37,939 bases of DNA from Gemmatimonadota bacterium (lineage in GTDB: Bacteria; Latescibacterota; UBA2968; UBA8231), in contig JABHDC010000120.1 of NCBI GenBank assembly GCA_018673255.1, positions 1 to 37,939 on the forward strand, in the 5' to 3' direction. The notes below the pieces were generated by a model. It was not told the DNA's origin. It made no database searches and saw nothing but the letters and a program-made list of their open reading frames with translations. This document shows positions 1 to 8,990 of this stretch, in pieces. Positions within the stretch are counted from its first letter, which is position 1, and every line of letters begins with the position of its first letter. A program made the translations under genes and the position numbers.

Positions 1-180
1 CGATCCTGGATGCAGGATCTGCTGAGCCCGCAGGCCGTGGCCGCGCGCGGATTGTTCGAGCCGCAGGCGGTTGAGCGTATGGTCGGGCGGCACGTGCGTG
101 GAGAGCAGGACTTCAGTCAGCAACTCTGGGCGCTGCTGATGTTGGAAGGCTGGTTCTGTCAGCAAAAGGGGAGTCTGTGA
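1..180 (+). CDS. Asparagine synthetase (glutamine-hydrolysing), C-terminal end, partial
   Basis: Frame 1 is open from the window edge and encodes 59 residues ending in TGA at 178-180. The fragment reads like the extreme C-terminus of an AsnB-type enzyme. It shares its plan with the end of the complete AsnB in this window: both have a 'LLSP/VLSP..VA.RGLF.P.AV' stretch followed by a conserved 'LW.LL.LE.WF' or 'VW.LL.LE.WF' stretch close to the stop. The catalytic domains lie upstream of the window, so activity cannot be judged. It is the first of three AsnB-type genes within 8 kb, which suggests repeated use of amidotransferase chemistry in this surface-polymer locus. The family call is fairly secure because of the parallel with the complete copy; the specific substrate is unknown. 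Confidence 0.8.
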   Translation, partial: RSWMQDLLSPQAVAARGLFEPQAVERMVGRHVRGEQDFSQQLWALLMLEGWFCQQKGSL

Positions 181-193
181 TGGCAGGCAGTCG

Positions 194-367
194 ATGAAGA
201 CGAAGGCGCGGGTGAAGGAGAATGCGGCGACCGCTTCATCCTGGCTCCAACCACGCAGGTGGATCGAACTGGTGTTGCTCGCATGGGCCATCGCTGTGGG
301 CGTCTACTACTACGATGAGTTGGGGTTCATTGATCTGGCCGGTGAACTGGTGAGCAGGCTCGGATGA
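194..367 (+). CDS. Small single-pass membrane protein, unknown function (57 aa)
   Basis: ATG at 194 opens a 57-codon frame ending in TGA at 365-367. It starts 13 nt after the AsnB stop, and its stop overlaps the ATG (364) of the next gene as ATGA, which supports real translation. The product has a basic, Lys/Arg-containing N-terminus of about 22 residues, one hydrophobic segment at about 23-40 (Trp-Ile-Glu-Leu-Val-Leu-Leu onwards, ending in three Tyr), and a short polar tail. A positive-inside topology would leave the tail outside the cytoplasm. I do not recognise a family. Small one-TM proteins next to polysaccharide genes can be accessory subunits of membrane glycosyltransferases, but that is inference from position only. 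Confidence 0.6.
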   Translation: MKTKARVKENAATASSWLQPRRWIELVLLAWAIAVGVYYYDELGFIDLAGELVSRLG

Positions 368-2235
368 TCGACCTGCTATCGATTGGCCTCCTCCTGCTGG
401 GAGCGGTTGGTGTCGGGCGAGAGCTGTTGCGCTGGTGGCGCCTGCCCTTGTCGAATCCGTTTGAGCGAGCGGCCTTTGCCGCCGGATTGGGATATGGTGT
501 CCTGATTCTTGTGACGCTCTTCCTGGGGCTGGTTGGTCTGCTGCGTCCTGGCATTGTGATGGGTGTGACCGGTCTCTGGATCGTGTTTGGTTGCTACCGC
601 CTGGGAGTCGGCGGCGTGTCACGGCATGCGACGGCCATGGCGCGGACGCTCAGGGATCCGTGGCATGCCTTGTTGGTGTGTCTGATCCTGGGCTCGCTGT
701 TGTTCCTGGCCTTGAAAGCGGCCGCCCCGCCTCATGGGGCGACCGATCCACTGGCATACCAACTCGCGTTGCCCAAGATCTTTCTGCAGAAGGGATATCT
801 CAGCTTCGAGGCGACCATCACCGGTGCCCTGTATCCCGACAACATGAACATGCTGTACGTCGTCGGGCTGGCCCTGCGCAACGGGGCTCTGGCGCAGCTG
901 ATTCATTGGAGCACGGCCCTGCTGTGTGTGGTGGGTCTCATCGGATTGTGTGAGCGGTATCTCAGCCGGGACGCGGGTCTGTTGGCGGGGATCATCTTCC
1001 TCTCCATGCCATTGGTCACGGTCTTTGCGCCCCTGGGATATATCGATGTGGGGCTCTGTTTCTTTCAGTTCCTCGCCCTCTGGGCACTGGCGAACTGGGT
1101 GCAGGAACCGGGGCGCCGATCCCTTCTGCTGGCGGCGGTGCTGACTGGCCTGGCCATCGGCACCAAACATCAGGGGCTGGCAACGATTGCGGTTGCTGTG
1201 CCCGTCGTCCTCGTTGCCAGCTGGCGCCAGGGCGGCCGGAACCATGCCCTGCGTTCGGTGGCCCTGTTTGGCGCCGTGGCGTTGAGTCTGGCGTTGCCCT
1301 GGTACGTGAGAGCCTGGGCCATGGCCGGTAATCCGCTCTGGCCGTTGGCGAATGGTCTTTTCGGGGGCACGCCATTTGGCGCCGCCCCTGTCATCCTGAG
1401 CGGGTACGGCGGCCTGGCGTCGGGATCCCTTGGCGGATTGATCCCGAGCTTGGCATGGTGGTCGAGCCACCTCGAGTCGATGTCGCCATGGTCCTGGGCC
1501 TTCATGAAAGGTGGCCCTCAAAAGGCGACAGGCATCTACTTCATTGCCCTGTTGCCAGTGGCCTTGCTGGGATGGCGACACCGCCATCTTCGTGTGATCC
1601 TGCTGTTTTGCCTGGTGTACTATGGTATTCTGGTGCGTGCGCTCCACATGAATCCGCGATATGGTATGGTTCTGTTCGTCTTTGCCTCGGCTGCGGCCGG
1701 ATGGGGGGCGCACTATCTGGCAGGACGCATCTGGAGACCCGCAGCACTGCTCTTCCGGGTTGTCTTTGTCTTGTCCGTGTGTCTGAATGTGGCGTGGCAG
1801 TACCACCTGTTCACGCCTGTAAGGGACGTCGTCTTCGGGCGTGAGACGTGGGGCCAATTTCTGCGGGACAAGGAATACAACTACGGCGTCTACGACTACG
1901 CGAACACGAATCTACCCGCAGGCAGCAAGGTGCTGCTGCAGGGGATGGTTCGTGGATTCTATCTTGATGCTCCGTATCTGTGGGATCATCCCCACCAGGC
2001 GGTCCTGAATTACGGTGATCACCCGACACAAGAGGGGCTGCTTGAGGCCCTGAAGAAGCTGGGTGTTACCCACGTGGCTCGTGTGATTCGCGTCTCGCCA
2101 TCACGTCACGCGATGGGATATCCGCAGTACTTTCTCGATCCATTCCACGAGTCATTCCGCCAGCAGTTCCTGAAGCTTGTCTATCGAGATCAAGCATGTG
2201 TGCTGTTCGAGATCGATTACGGCGTCCAGGGCTAG
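364..2235 (+). CDS. Polytopic GT-C-type membrane glycosyltransferase (ArnT/PMT-like)
   Basis: A 623-residue, very hydrophobic protein with about 11-13 predicted membrane spans and a soluble C-terminal part from about residue 490. After the first spans, an extracytoplasmic loop carries Thr-Asp-Pro-Leu-Ala-Tyr (Asp128) followed by a 'LALPK' stretch. This matches the loop in bacterial glycosyltransferase-39-like proteins where the catalytic Asp lies. The C-terminal region ('YDYANTNLP.GSKVLL' and 'LKKLGVTHV') also resembles that group. Family members transfer a sugar from a polyprenyl-phosphate donor on the outer face of the inner membrane. Donor and acceptor are not deducible. The ATG overlaps the stop of the small membrane protein (ATGA), so the two are probably coupled. 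It is distinct from the downstream TPR-bearing paralogues: it has no TPRs and no Asp-Asp motif. Confidence 0.75.
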   Translation: MIDLLSIGLLLLGAVGVGRELLRWWRLPLSNPFERAAFAAGLGYGVLILVTLFLGLVGLLRPGIVMGVTGLWIVFGCYRLGVGGVSRHATAMARTLRDPWHALLVCLILGSLLFLALKAAAPPHGATDPLAYQLALPKIFLQKGYLSFEATITGALYPDNMNMLYVVGLALRNGALAQLIHWSTALLCVVGLIGLCERYLSRDAGLLAGIIFLSMPLVTVFAPLGYIDVGLCFFQFLALWALANWVQEPGRRSLLLAAVLTGLAIGTKHQGLATIAVAVPVVLVASWRQGGRNHALRSVALFGAVALSLALPWYVRAWAMAGNPLWPLANGLFGGTPFGAAPVILSGYGGLASGSLGGLIPSLAWWSSHLESMSPWSWAFMKGGPQKATGIYFIALLPVALLGWRHRHLRVILLFCLVYYGILVRALHMNPRYGMVLFVFASAAAGWGAHYLAGRIWRPAALLFRVVFVLSVCLNVAWQYHLFTPVRDVVFGRETWGQFLRDKEYNYGVYDYANTNLPAGSKVLLQGMVRGFYLDAPYLWDHPHQAVLNYGDHPTQEGLLEALKKLGVTHVARVIRVSPSRHAMGYPQYFLDPFHESFRQQFLKLVYRDQACVLFEIDYGVQG

Positions 2236-2303
2236 ACGATGGCATCTACCTATCTGAATGCGCATGACCTGGCATGGACTCGTAGGCACAGCAATGGGCG
2301 ATT

Positions 2304-4211
2304 ATGTGCGGCATAGCAGGCATTGTCCACCTCGAGCGGGATCAGCCGTCATCCTCCTCTGAGCTTTCGGCCATGGGACGAGCCCTGCGCCATCGGGGGC
2401 CGGATGATACGGGCCAACGGGTGGATTCCGGCGGGGGGCTGCTGAATACGCGTCTCAGCATCATCGACATGGCGACGGGCCATCAACCCATTTCCAATGA
2501 GTCGGCGAAGACACACGTGGTCTGCAACGGTGAGATCTACAATCATCGTGATCTGCGCCGCGAATTGAAGCAGGCCGGGCATCAATTCTCCACGCACAGC
2601 GATACGGAGGTGCTCGTCCATCTGTACGAAGAACATGGCGATGGCATGCTTGAGCATCTCAACGGGATGTTTGCCTTTGCGATCCACGATCAGGTGGCCC
2701 ATCGATGGCTGCTGGCGCGCGATCGGCTCGGCATCAAGCCACTCTTTTATGCGCAACACGAGGGACGACTGCTGTTTGGTTCCGAGATCAAGGCGATCCT
2801 GGCGGCTGACGTCATTCCCATCGAGGTCGATGAAGAAGCGCTCGAACTGTATCTGAGCCTGCGTTATGTGCCCTCGCCCTGGACCATGTTCAAGGGAATC
2901 CGTCGACTGCCACCAGGCCACGCGCTCAGTATCGATGCACGGGAAGGCCAGGTCCGGGAGTGGGCCTGGTGGGAACCGTGGCGTTGTCCAAGATCCGGTG
3001 GGTCAGTCGACGCGGATACTGCCGCTGATGAGGTCAGGGAATTACTCAGTGATTCGGTGCGGATGCGCCTCATGAGTGATGTCCCTTTCGGTGCCTTCCT
3101 GAGTGGGGGACTCGACTCCAGTGGAGTGGTTGCGCTCATGGCGCAGCACATGGACGAGCCCGTGCAGACCTTCTCTATCGGTTTCAGCGAAGAGGCGCGT
3201 GTCGATGAACGGGCCCATGCCCGCGCCGTGTCCGAGCACTGCGGCACAATGCACCGAGAGGTCGACTGCACGGCCGAGCGCGTTGAATTGTTGCCGCAAC
3301 TACTGCACCATTTTGATGAACCCTTCGCCGACCCGATCATCGTCCCAACTCATCAGGTTTCGGCTCTGGCTCGTGAGCACGTGAAGGTGGTGCTCACCGG
3401 AGAGGGGGCCGACGAATTGTTCGGTGGCTACACCCGATATGTGCGAGATCGAAGCATTGCGCGCCTGGGGATGGCACCCGGCTTCCTGCGCTCCTTTCTG
3501 GCTGCCGCCGCTCACCAGATCGCACCCGGACACTCGGTGAGTCGCGCCCTGAGCATGTCTCTGCAGTCTGCGCCTGAGCGTGCGCTGTCCTGGGTGACGG
3601 CCTTCGAAGCAGACGAATACGCAGCACTGCGACCCGGTGCGTCTCTGAGTGCAGCGCGTCGACTGTATGAGCAGATGGCATCTGAGGCACCTGTCGGGAA
3701 CGACCTGGAGACGCTCATGTTCTGCGAGCAGCGATCACGGCTGCCCGAGTGCATGCTGACCCGGACCGATCGCATGTCGATGGCTGTATCGTTGGAAGGA
3801 CGCACGCCTTTCCTTGACCACCGACTTGTAGAGTATGTGATGTGGCTGCCCCATCGTCTCAAGGTCGATGGTGGCGAAGAGAAGGTGGTGTTAAAGAAAG
3901 CGCTGGCGCCCCTGTTGCCGGCATCTACGACACAACGCAAGAAACAAGGATTGGCCGTGCCCTTTGCGCAGTGGACGCGGCATGGTGTGGAGCAATCCAT
4001 TCGGCGCGTACTGTCGCCCGAACATGTGGCTTCACGCGGTCTGTTCCAACCCGGTGCCGTGGCAGGCCTTCTCGACCACTGGGGTGCTCACGCGAGTCGT
4101 CAGTCTCAGCAGGTCTGGAGCCTGTTGTGTCTGGAGTTGTGGTTCCGCCAATACATCGACGGCTCCGGTCAGCAACTGGCTCCCGGAACACCCTTGTCTG
4201 AGGTCGTGTGA
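2304..4211 (+). CDS. asnB: Asparagine synthetase (glutamine-hydrolysing)
   Basis: A complete 635-residue class-II glutamine amidotransferase plus synthetase. After Met removal, Cys2 (start Met-Cys-Gly-Ile-Ala-Gly) is the N-terminal nucleophile of the glutaminase domain (about 1-200). The ATP-pyrophosphatase loop Ser-Gly-Gly-Leu-Asp-Ser-Ser is at 267-273, and the downstream GEGADELFGGY motif is intact. The family adenylates a carboxylate (Asp in housekeeping AsnB) and amidates it with ammonia from glutamine. Copies in polysaccharide clusters can amidate sugar acids or other carboxylates, so making asparagine is only one possibility. A 68-nt gap precedes it, the largest in the first 32 kb; I see no convincing promoter there. 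The next gene starts on the last base of its stop codon. Confidence 0.9.
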   Translation: MCGIAGIVHLERDQPSSSSELSAMGRALRHRGPDDTGQRVDSGGGLLNTRLSIIDMATGHQPISNESAKTHVVCNGEIYNHRDLRRELKQAGHQFSTHSDTEVLVHLYEEHGDGMLEHLNGMFAFAIHDQVAHRWLLARDRLGIKPLFYAQHEGRLLFGSEIKAILAADVIPIEVDEEALELYLSLRYVPSPWTMFKGIRRLPPGHALSIDAREGQVREWAWWEPWRCPRSGGSVDADTAADEVRELLSDSVRMRLMSDVPFGAFLSGGLDSSGVVALMAQHMDEPVQTFSIGFSEEARVDERAHARAVSEHCGTMHREVDCTAERVELLPQLLHHFDEPFADPIIVPTHQVSALAREHVKVVLTGEGADELFGGYTRYVRDRSIARLGMAPGFLRSFLAAAAHQIAPGHSVSRALSMSLQSAPERALSWVTAFEADEYAALRPGASLSAARRLYEQMASEAPVGNDLETLMFCEQRSRLPECMLTRTDRMSMAVSLEGRTPFLDHRLVEYVMWLPHRLKVDGGEEKVVLKKALAPLLPASTTQRKKQGLAVPFAQWTRHGVEQSIRRVLSPEHVASRGLFQPGAVAGLLDHWGAHASRQSQQVWSLLCLELWFRQYIDGSGQQLAPGTPLSEVV

Positions 4212-5140
4212 TGAAGGAGCCGAGAGCCGCTTCCGGTCTGCGCCTGCGAATCATGCGCAACGGTGGACGGGTTGCCCAACTGGCCAGTCACCTGATGTCG
4301 GGTTCGTTCACCCGGCGGCTGGAACGTGTCTTTGGTGAGCAGTCATGGAATGGCCATCGATCCTGCCTGCTACTCTCCTTTGATGTGGACTTTCCCGAAG
4401 ATGTCGACGCCCTACCCGGAATCGCCGCGCAACTGGAGGCTGCCAGTATCCGCGCGAGCTTTGCCGTCGTCGGTCGCTGGGTCGAGGACTACCCTCAAGA
4501 GCATCGAGCCGTGCTGGCTGCTGGGCATGAACTGGTCAACCACTCCTATTCGCATCCCGAGTTGATCAATGTTCCCGGTCGTTTCGTCTCCCGCCGTGAG
4601 GATCTGAACGATCGGCGCTGGGAGACGTTGAGTCTGGAAGAGAGAGCCCACGAGATCCGACGTGGTCAGACTGCGGTCAAGGATACGCTGGGTGTAGAGA
4701 TGAAAGGATTTCGCGCACCCCATTTCGGCAATGTCGATCCTCAGCCGCTGTATCCGATTCTCGCAGAGATGGGTCTGCAGTATTCGACATCGATGCTGGC
4801 GCCACGCGGGCGTCGGCTTGGGTTTCCAGTGATGGAAGGCCCTGTGGTGGAGATCCCCGTCTCGACGTGCCCCGCACATCCGCTCAGTTCACTGGACACC
4901 TGGCATGCCTTGTATGCCCATGGGGGTTGGCACCGCGACGACTTCGGAGCCATTCTGGCGAAGCGGCTGAAAATCGCCGCTCACAGTGGTGGCATCACGA
5001 ATATCTACCTGGACCCGAAGGATGTGGCTCGAATCGATCTTGGGCCAGTCTTCTCGGCGATCGGTGAGCTCGGTGACGACTGCTGGGTGACGACATACAG
5101 TGATTTCGCGGCCTGGTTTCGAACGGAGTGTGGTACGTGA
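4211..5140 (+). CDS. Polysaccharide deacetylase (NodB homology domain)
   Basis: A 309-residue protein from ATG 4211, which overlaps the AsnB TGA by one base; a GTG at 4208 would add one residue. The NodB-type metal site is visible. Motif 1 is Phe-Asp-Val-Asp-Phe (Asp58, Asp60), motif 2 is His-Ser-Tyr-Ser-His-Pro (His111, His115), and motif 3 is Arg-Ala-Pro-His-Phe-Gly (from Arg168). Motif 1 is not the classic TFDDG, but variants of this kind occur in polysaccharide-cluster deacetylases. The expected reaction is metal-dependent removal of N- or O-acetyl groups from a glycan. No signal peptide is evident, though the first 40 residues are basic and unlike the catalytic core. The context supports modification of the polymer made by this locus. 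Confidence 0.85.
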   Translation: MKEPRAASGLRLRIMRNGGRVAQLASHLMSGSFTRRLERVFGEQSWNGHRSCLLLSFDVDFPEDVDALPGIAAQLEAASIRASFAVVGRWVEDYPQEHRAVLAAGHELVNHSYSHPELINVPGRFVSRREDLNDRRWETLSLEERAHEIRRGQTAVKDTLGVEMKGFRAPHFGNVDPQPLYPILAEMGLQYSTSMLAPRGRRLGFPVMEGPVVEIPVSTCPAHPLSSLDTWHALYAHGGWHRDDFGAILAKRLKIAAHSGGITNIYLDPKDVARIDLGPVFSAIGELGDDCWVTTYSDFAAWFRTECGT

Positions 5141-5961
5141 AGGTCTATCTCGTCACCGACCTGGAGGGGGTCAGCGGCGTCTCCGGTTTCGACCTGCGCG
5201 ACTCGGTCCACCCCCAGGATGTCGAAATGCGACGGCAATGGTCTGGGCTGTGGATGGCGGAAGTGAATGCCGCGATCGAGGGCGCTGTGGCGGCCGGCGC
5301 CGAGGATATCCTTGTTGTGGACAACCATGGACCGGGCGACACCCTGCCCGCACAATCCCTGGCCGCACCGGCCCGCATTCTTCATGGAGGCCAGCGTCGC
5401 ACCTGGCTTGAGGATCTCGATGACAGCTTCGCTGCAGTTCTCATCATCGGTCAGCACGCGATGGCCGGCGCCCCGGGGGGGCATCTTCGACACACGTACA
5501 GTCGACGGCGACTCGAGTGGGTCGGTCTGCACGGTCGTGAGATCGGCGAAATTGGTCTGATCGTCCACATTGCGGCCGAGAGTGGTGTGCCCGTCGTCTT
5601 CCTGAGTGGCGATCTGGCGGCAACGACAGAGATCCAGGCCTGTGTGCCGGGTGTTGTGACGGCAGCGGTCAAAGAGGGCCGGACGAAGCACTGTTGTGTC
5701 AGTACCGCACCGCTGGTCAGTCAGGCGATGATCCGCGCCGGCGTCGAGGATGCATTGCGCCAGCGCGATCAGATCACGCCCCAGAGACTGGAGCCGCCGA
5801 TTGAATTGCGACTCCGCTACCATTCTCGCTCTGGCTGGCGGGCGGGGGCACGGTGGCTGCGCGGTGGCAAGGGACTAGGCTGGCGTGGAGGGCGAGAGTT
5901 GCGCGTACGAGGTGAGAGCGTGCGCATCGCCTGGGATCGTGCCATCGGGCTGAGCAGGTAG
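5137..5961 (+). CDS. M55-family D-aminopeptidase (DppA-like)
   Basis: GTG at 5137 overlaps the previous stop as GTGA and places the family's opening motif at the exact N-terminus (Lys-Val-Tyr-Leu-Val-Thr-Asp8-Leu-Glu10-Gly), so I prefer it to the GTG at 5128. The protein is 274 aa, the usual length for M55. Expected zinc ligands line up: Asp8, Glu10, His64 (Asp-Asn-His-Gly), His107 (Gly-Gln-His-Ala-Met) and Glu138 (Gly-Glu-Ile-Gly). Characterised DppA is a cytoplasmic decameric D-aminopeptidase that acts on D-Ala peptides. Here, beside AsnB and CapA genes, it may act on a D-amino-acid-containing polymer or precursor, or recycle peptidoglycan peptides; the sequence cannot separate these. No signal peptide is visible. 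Confidence 0.88.
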   Translation: MKVYLVTDLEGVSGVSGFDLRDSVHPQDVEMRRQWSGLWMAEVNAAIEGAVAAGAEDILVVDNHGPGDTLPAQSLAAPARILHGGQRRTWLEDLDDSFAAVLIIGQHAMAGAPGGHLRHTYSRRRLEWVGLHGREIGEIGLIVHIAAESGVPVVFLSGDLAATTEIQACVPGVVTAAVKEGRTKHCCVSTAPLVSQAMIRAGVEDALRQRDQITPQRLEPPIELRLRYHSRSGWRAGARWLRGGKGLGWRGGRELRVRGESVRIAWDRAIGLSR

Positions 5962-5970
5962 GATCAAAGC

Positions 5971-7854
5971 ATGCCCGCCCTGTGTGGATACATTCGTCGA
6001 CGACCCGACGCCCTGTCTGCCGGTGAAGCACTGGACCGGATGGCGGCAGGGGATGTGGCAGGGGGCTGGCAGACGGAAGGCTCCTACGTGTCAGAAGACG
6101 GGTCCATCGCCGTCCAGTCCTGGCAATTCGGCACCACCTCACCCATCTCAACGTCATCGACTGGCGGGCGCAACTCCTCAGGCCACGCCGATTCTGCTCG
6201 TCACCCGACGGCGCGGCTGGCCCTGGATGGCTACGTCCTGAATCGGTCCGCCATGGCCCAGGCGGCCGAGGTCGATGCGGCGCACCTGACCGACGCCGAT
6301 CTGTTGTGCGCGCTGTGGGATCGTCACGGCGCTGCAGCTATGGCGGATGTGGAAGGTGACTTCAACTTCCTTCACGTGGAGGGGGCCACGGTGCATCTCG
6401 TGAGTTCGAGACTCGGGGCGCGGCACCTCTACTGGTATGCCAGTGACGATTTCGTGGCTTTTGCCACACGTATGAGCTCGATTTCCTGCCTGCCCGGTTT
6501 CAGGGCCCAGCCCGATCGGCTGGCAATGATGGAGATGTTCAACTTCGGCTATGTCGGAGGCGGACGATCCCTTCTGACAGGCATCAGCCTCCTGCCCGGC
6601 GCCAGTTGTATCTCCATCACGCAGGACACGATACAACAGGAGCGCTATTGGCATCTGGAGTATGCCAACGACGACGAGACGATTCCTTTTGACGATCTGG
6701 TGGCGGAGGCAATCGATGCCTACCACGAGAGTGTTGAGGATCACTTGCGGCGTTTCCCGGATGCGACGATCCCGCTCAGCGGGGGGCTTGATTCACGAAC
6801 CCTGTTGGCCTTCGCCGCTCGAGAGCGTCGCCAGATCCCCGTCCACCATTGCAGCTGGTACGAGGGTGAAGCCAATATCGCACGAGAGTTGGCCGACCTG
6901 TGTGGTGCCCGGTGGCACGAATATGATCCACTGCATTTCGACTACGCTACCATGCTGCGCGACGGTGGCCGGATCGCCGAAGGGAATATCCACAGCCACC
7001 AGTACTGGTTCCTGCCGATGATTCAGCGTCTCGCCGAAGAGACGCCGGTGGATGTCGTGATGGACGGCTATCTGATGGATGTGCTGTTTGGTGACACATT
7101 TCTCGTGTTGCCACCCAAGGCCGGTGTGGGGCTGGCCCAGACGCGTCAGATCATCAATGGCCTGTGGCGTCGCACGCGCCCCGACCTGGTGCAGAAAGTG
7201 TTTTCCCCCGCCTTCTATGATGAATACGATGCGGCGAATCGCACGAGTATCGATGAGCAGTTGCAGACAATCGATGAACCAGTCCTCAGCAATCGCATCC
7301 AGGCATTTTCATTCCAGAATCGCAGCAATCGGTATTCTGTGGCCCTGCCGAATGTTCAACGGCAGTATGCCGACTATGCGTATCCTGGAACGAGTCGTCG
7401 ATTGATCGATCTCTATCGGCGGATCCCACCCTCCTATAAGGCCGGTGCCCGCTTTGCTCGAACCATTCTTTCACGGGCGGAACCAGCGGTGGCAGCCGTA
7501 AATTGGGCGAAGACAGGAAGACCCGTGACCCAGGACAAGAGCCGGCTGGATCACCTGCTCGAGCGACTCCCCCTGCGGCAGGCGGGGGCGATGCTGCTCC
7601 TGCGTGCGACGGCGGGACATCTGGACCTGAGCCATCGTGGGGATCTCAATCGCCACTTCCGACGACATGTCGGCTTCCGTGATGCATTCATGGATATCGC
7701 CCAGGATGAGCGCACTTTCAGCCGCGGCATGATCGATCGTGCTGGGTTGGACCGATTGACAGGTATGATCGATCGGGGATGGCCGGTCTTGTTTCTGCTG
7801 CAGGCATTGGTGACGGTGGAGATGTTCCACCGTCGTTTCGTGGATGAGGCGTAG
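5971..7854 (+). CDS. Asparagine-synthetase-like protein with altered glutaminase N-terminus
   Basis: A 627-residue AsnB paralogue. The pyrophosphatase loop Ser-Gly-Gly-Leu-Asp-Ser-Arg is at 270-276, and an 'MDGYLMDVLFGD' stretch replaces the usual GEGADELFGGY, so the synthetase half is recognisable but divergent. The N-terminus begins Met-Pro-Ala-Leu-Cys-Gly-Tyr. The Cys that should be the N-terminal nucleophile is at position 5, and no alternative start puts Cys second. Unless a short leader is removed, glutamine hydrolysis by the usual mechanism is unlikely, which suggests use of free ammonia, another amine, or partnership with the neighbouring intact AsnB. Comparable divergent homologues act in natural-product amide or beta-lactam formation and in surface-glycan clusters. 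It starts 9 nt after the M55 gene and its end overlaps the CapA-type gene. Confidence 0.8.
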   Translation: MPALCGYIRRRPDALSAGEALDRMAAGDVAGGWQTEGSYVSEDGSIAVQSWQFGTTSPISTSSTGGRNSSGHADSARHPTARLALDGYVLNRSAMAQAAEVDAAHLTDADLLCALWDRHGAAAMADVEGDFNFLHVEGATVHLVSSRLGARHLYWYASDDFVAFATRMSSISCLPGFRAQPDRLAMMEMFNFGYVGGGRSLLTGISLLPGASCISITQDTIQQERYWHLEYANDDETIPFDDLVAEAIDAYHESVEDHLRRFPDATIPLSGGLDSRTLLAFAARERRQIPVHHCSWYEGEANIARELADLCGARWHEYDPLHFDYATMLRDGGRIAEGNIHSHQYWFLPMIQRLAEETPVDVVMDGYLMDVLFGDTFLVLPPKAGVGLAQTRQIINGLWRRTRPDLVQKVFSPAFYDEYDAANRTSIDEQLQTIDEPVLSNRIQAFSFQNRSNRYSVALPNVQRQYADYAYPGTSRRLIDLYRRIPPSYKAGARFARTILSRAEPAVAAVNWAKTGRPVTQDKSRLDHLLERLPLRQAGAMLLLRATAGHLDLSHRGDLNRHFRRHVGFRDAFMDIAQDERTFSRGMIDRAGLDRLTGMIDRGWPVLFLLQALVTVEMFHRRFVDEA

Positions 7855-8989
7855 GGACAAAGTGGAAGACGGCATTCAACTGGCACTGGTCGGAGATACA
7901 GCCCTGGGTGGAAGCCTGGGTGGTATCCCGGTGCCCGCCCTGGCCGAGCGGAGTGCGTCGGTGGTTGAACTGCTGCAGGAAGCGGATCTGCGTTTTCTCA
8001 GTCTGGATTGCGCCATTGGCCGGCACGGCGATCCGGTCTATCCGGATGAATACGTCATCGATTGCGAACAGGAAACACTCGCCTTGCTCAAGCAGTGGGG
8101 CATCGATGTGGTGAGCCTGGCCAACAACCATAGCACCGATCGCGGCCTGGAGTCGCTGCTGGCCGGACGCGGGCAATTGCTCGACACGGGGATTGCAGTG
8201 GTCGGTGCCGGTTCCACCGCCGCCGAAGCCTCATCGGCGGCGATCGTCGAGTGTCAGGGTTTGAAGATCGGCTGGCTCGCCTTTGCCTCGACTCATCCCT
8301 GGGTTGGGGCCTATGCGGCCACTGATGACCATGCGGGAATTGCCGAATTGGACGAGGCTCGGGTGCTGACGGCTGTGGAGTCGACACGATCTCAGGTGGA
8401 TGCGCTGATCGTCTCGGTGCATTGGGGCAAGGAGTATATCTGCGTGCCTCCACCGTCCAGTGTCCGATTTGCCCGGAAACTGATCGACGCCGGCGTGCGG
8501 GTTGTTGTGGGCCATCATCCCCATATCATCCAACCCGTGGAGAGTTACGGGCAGGGCGTCATTTGCTATAGCCTCGGCAATTTCCTCTTCCCCGATTACC
8601 CGGGGCAGGGACTCCACTTTGGTGGCACTGCCAGTGAATCACTACTCGTGAGAGTTCACGTGGATAAGCAGCGGGCAGTCCTGCGTGACACGATCGCCAT
8701 TGGCTGCGATGCGGATGGGAGACTGAGGAGCCTGCCATCACAGCGACAGGAACAGATCATGACGGCCCAGGCACATATGCGTCCGGAATTGGGCACGCAC
8801 AGAGGAGACAGGGCCTGGCAACGGGCAGTGCGCCAGCACGAGGTTGCACGGATGCAGCGTGTGTTGCGGAAAGAGGTGTTGGACGCCGGATTTCGCGATG
8901 GCACAGTCAGACTGCTGCGTCTTGGCCGGAAGAACCTGTGGTCCCTCACGCGATCTCTTCGTGAAATTCTGGGGGGAGGCCAGCGCTGA
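7844..8989 (+). CDS. CapA-family protein (poly-gamma-glutamate biosynthesis type metallophosphatase fold)
   Basis: A 381-residue protein with the PGA_cap set of motifs: Gly-Asp18-Thr near the N-terminus, a 'LANNHSTDRG' block with Asn95 and His96, 'VHWGKEY', 'GHHPHIIQPVE' (His224, His225, His227) and 'YSLGNF'. CapA and PgsA proteins support synthesis or export of poly-gamma-glutamate and related polymers and resemble calcineurin-like metallophosphoesterases. Typical CapA is membrane-anchored; no N-terminal anchor is visible here, so this may be a soluble relative. The ATG at 7844 overlaps the previous gene by 11 nt. A GTG at 7862, just before the conserved core, is an alternative start behind a weak purine-rich site. 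No obvious CapB ligase lies in the window, so actual poly-glutamate synthesis is not supported. Confidence 0.82.
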   Translation: MRRRDKVEDGIQLALVGDTALGGSLGGIPVPALAERSASVVELLQEADLRFLSLDCAIGRHGDPVYPDEYVIDCEQETLALLKQWGIDVVSLANNHSTDRGLESLLAGRGQLLDTGIAVVGAGSTAAEASSAAIVECQGLKIGWLAFASTHPWVGAYAATDDHAGIAELDEARVLTAVESTRSQVDALIVSVHWGKEYICVPPPSSVRFARKLIDAGVRVVVGHHPHIIQPVESYGQGVICYSLGNFLFPDYPGQGLHFGGTASESLLVRVHVDKQRAVLRDTIAIGCDADGRLRSLPSQRQEQIMTAQAHMRPELGTHRGDRAWQRAVRQHEVARMQRVLRKEVLDAGFRDGTVRLLRLGRKNLWSLTRSLREILGGGQR

Positions 8990-8990
8990 C

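Noticed and set aside
619..1857. 412-codon open frame on the minus strand inside the GT-C gene
   Set aside because: It is an antisense shadow of a high-GC gene: rich in Gln/Arg/His with no recognisable motif, while the + strand frame has a clear membrane-protein pattern.
2239..2316. 25-codon open frame in the gap before asnB
   Set aside because: It overlaps the asnB start, has no notable composition and no supporting ribosome site.
7844..8989. Genuine poly-gamma-glutamate capsule locus
   Set aside because: Only the CapA-type gene is present; no CapB ligase or CapC-type membrane protein is visible.
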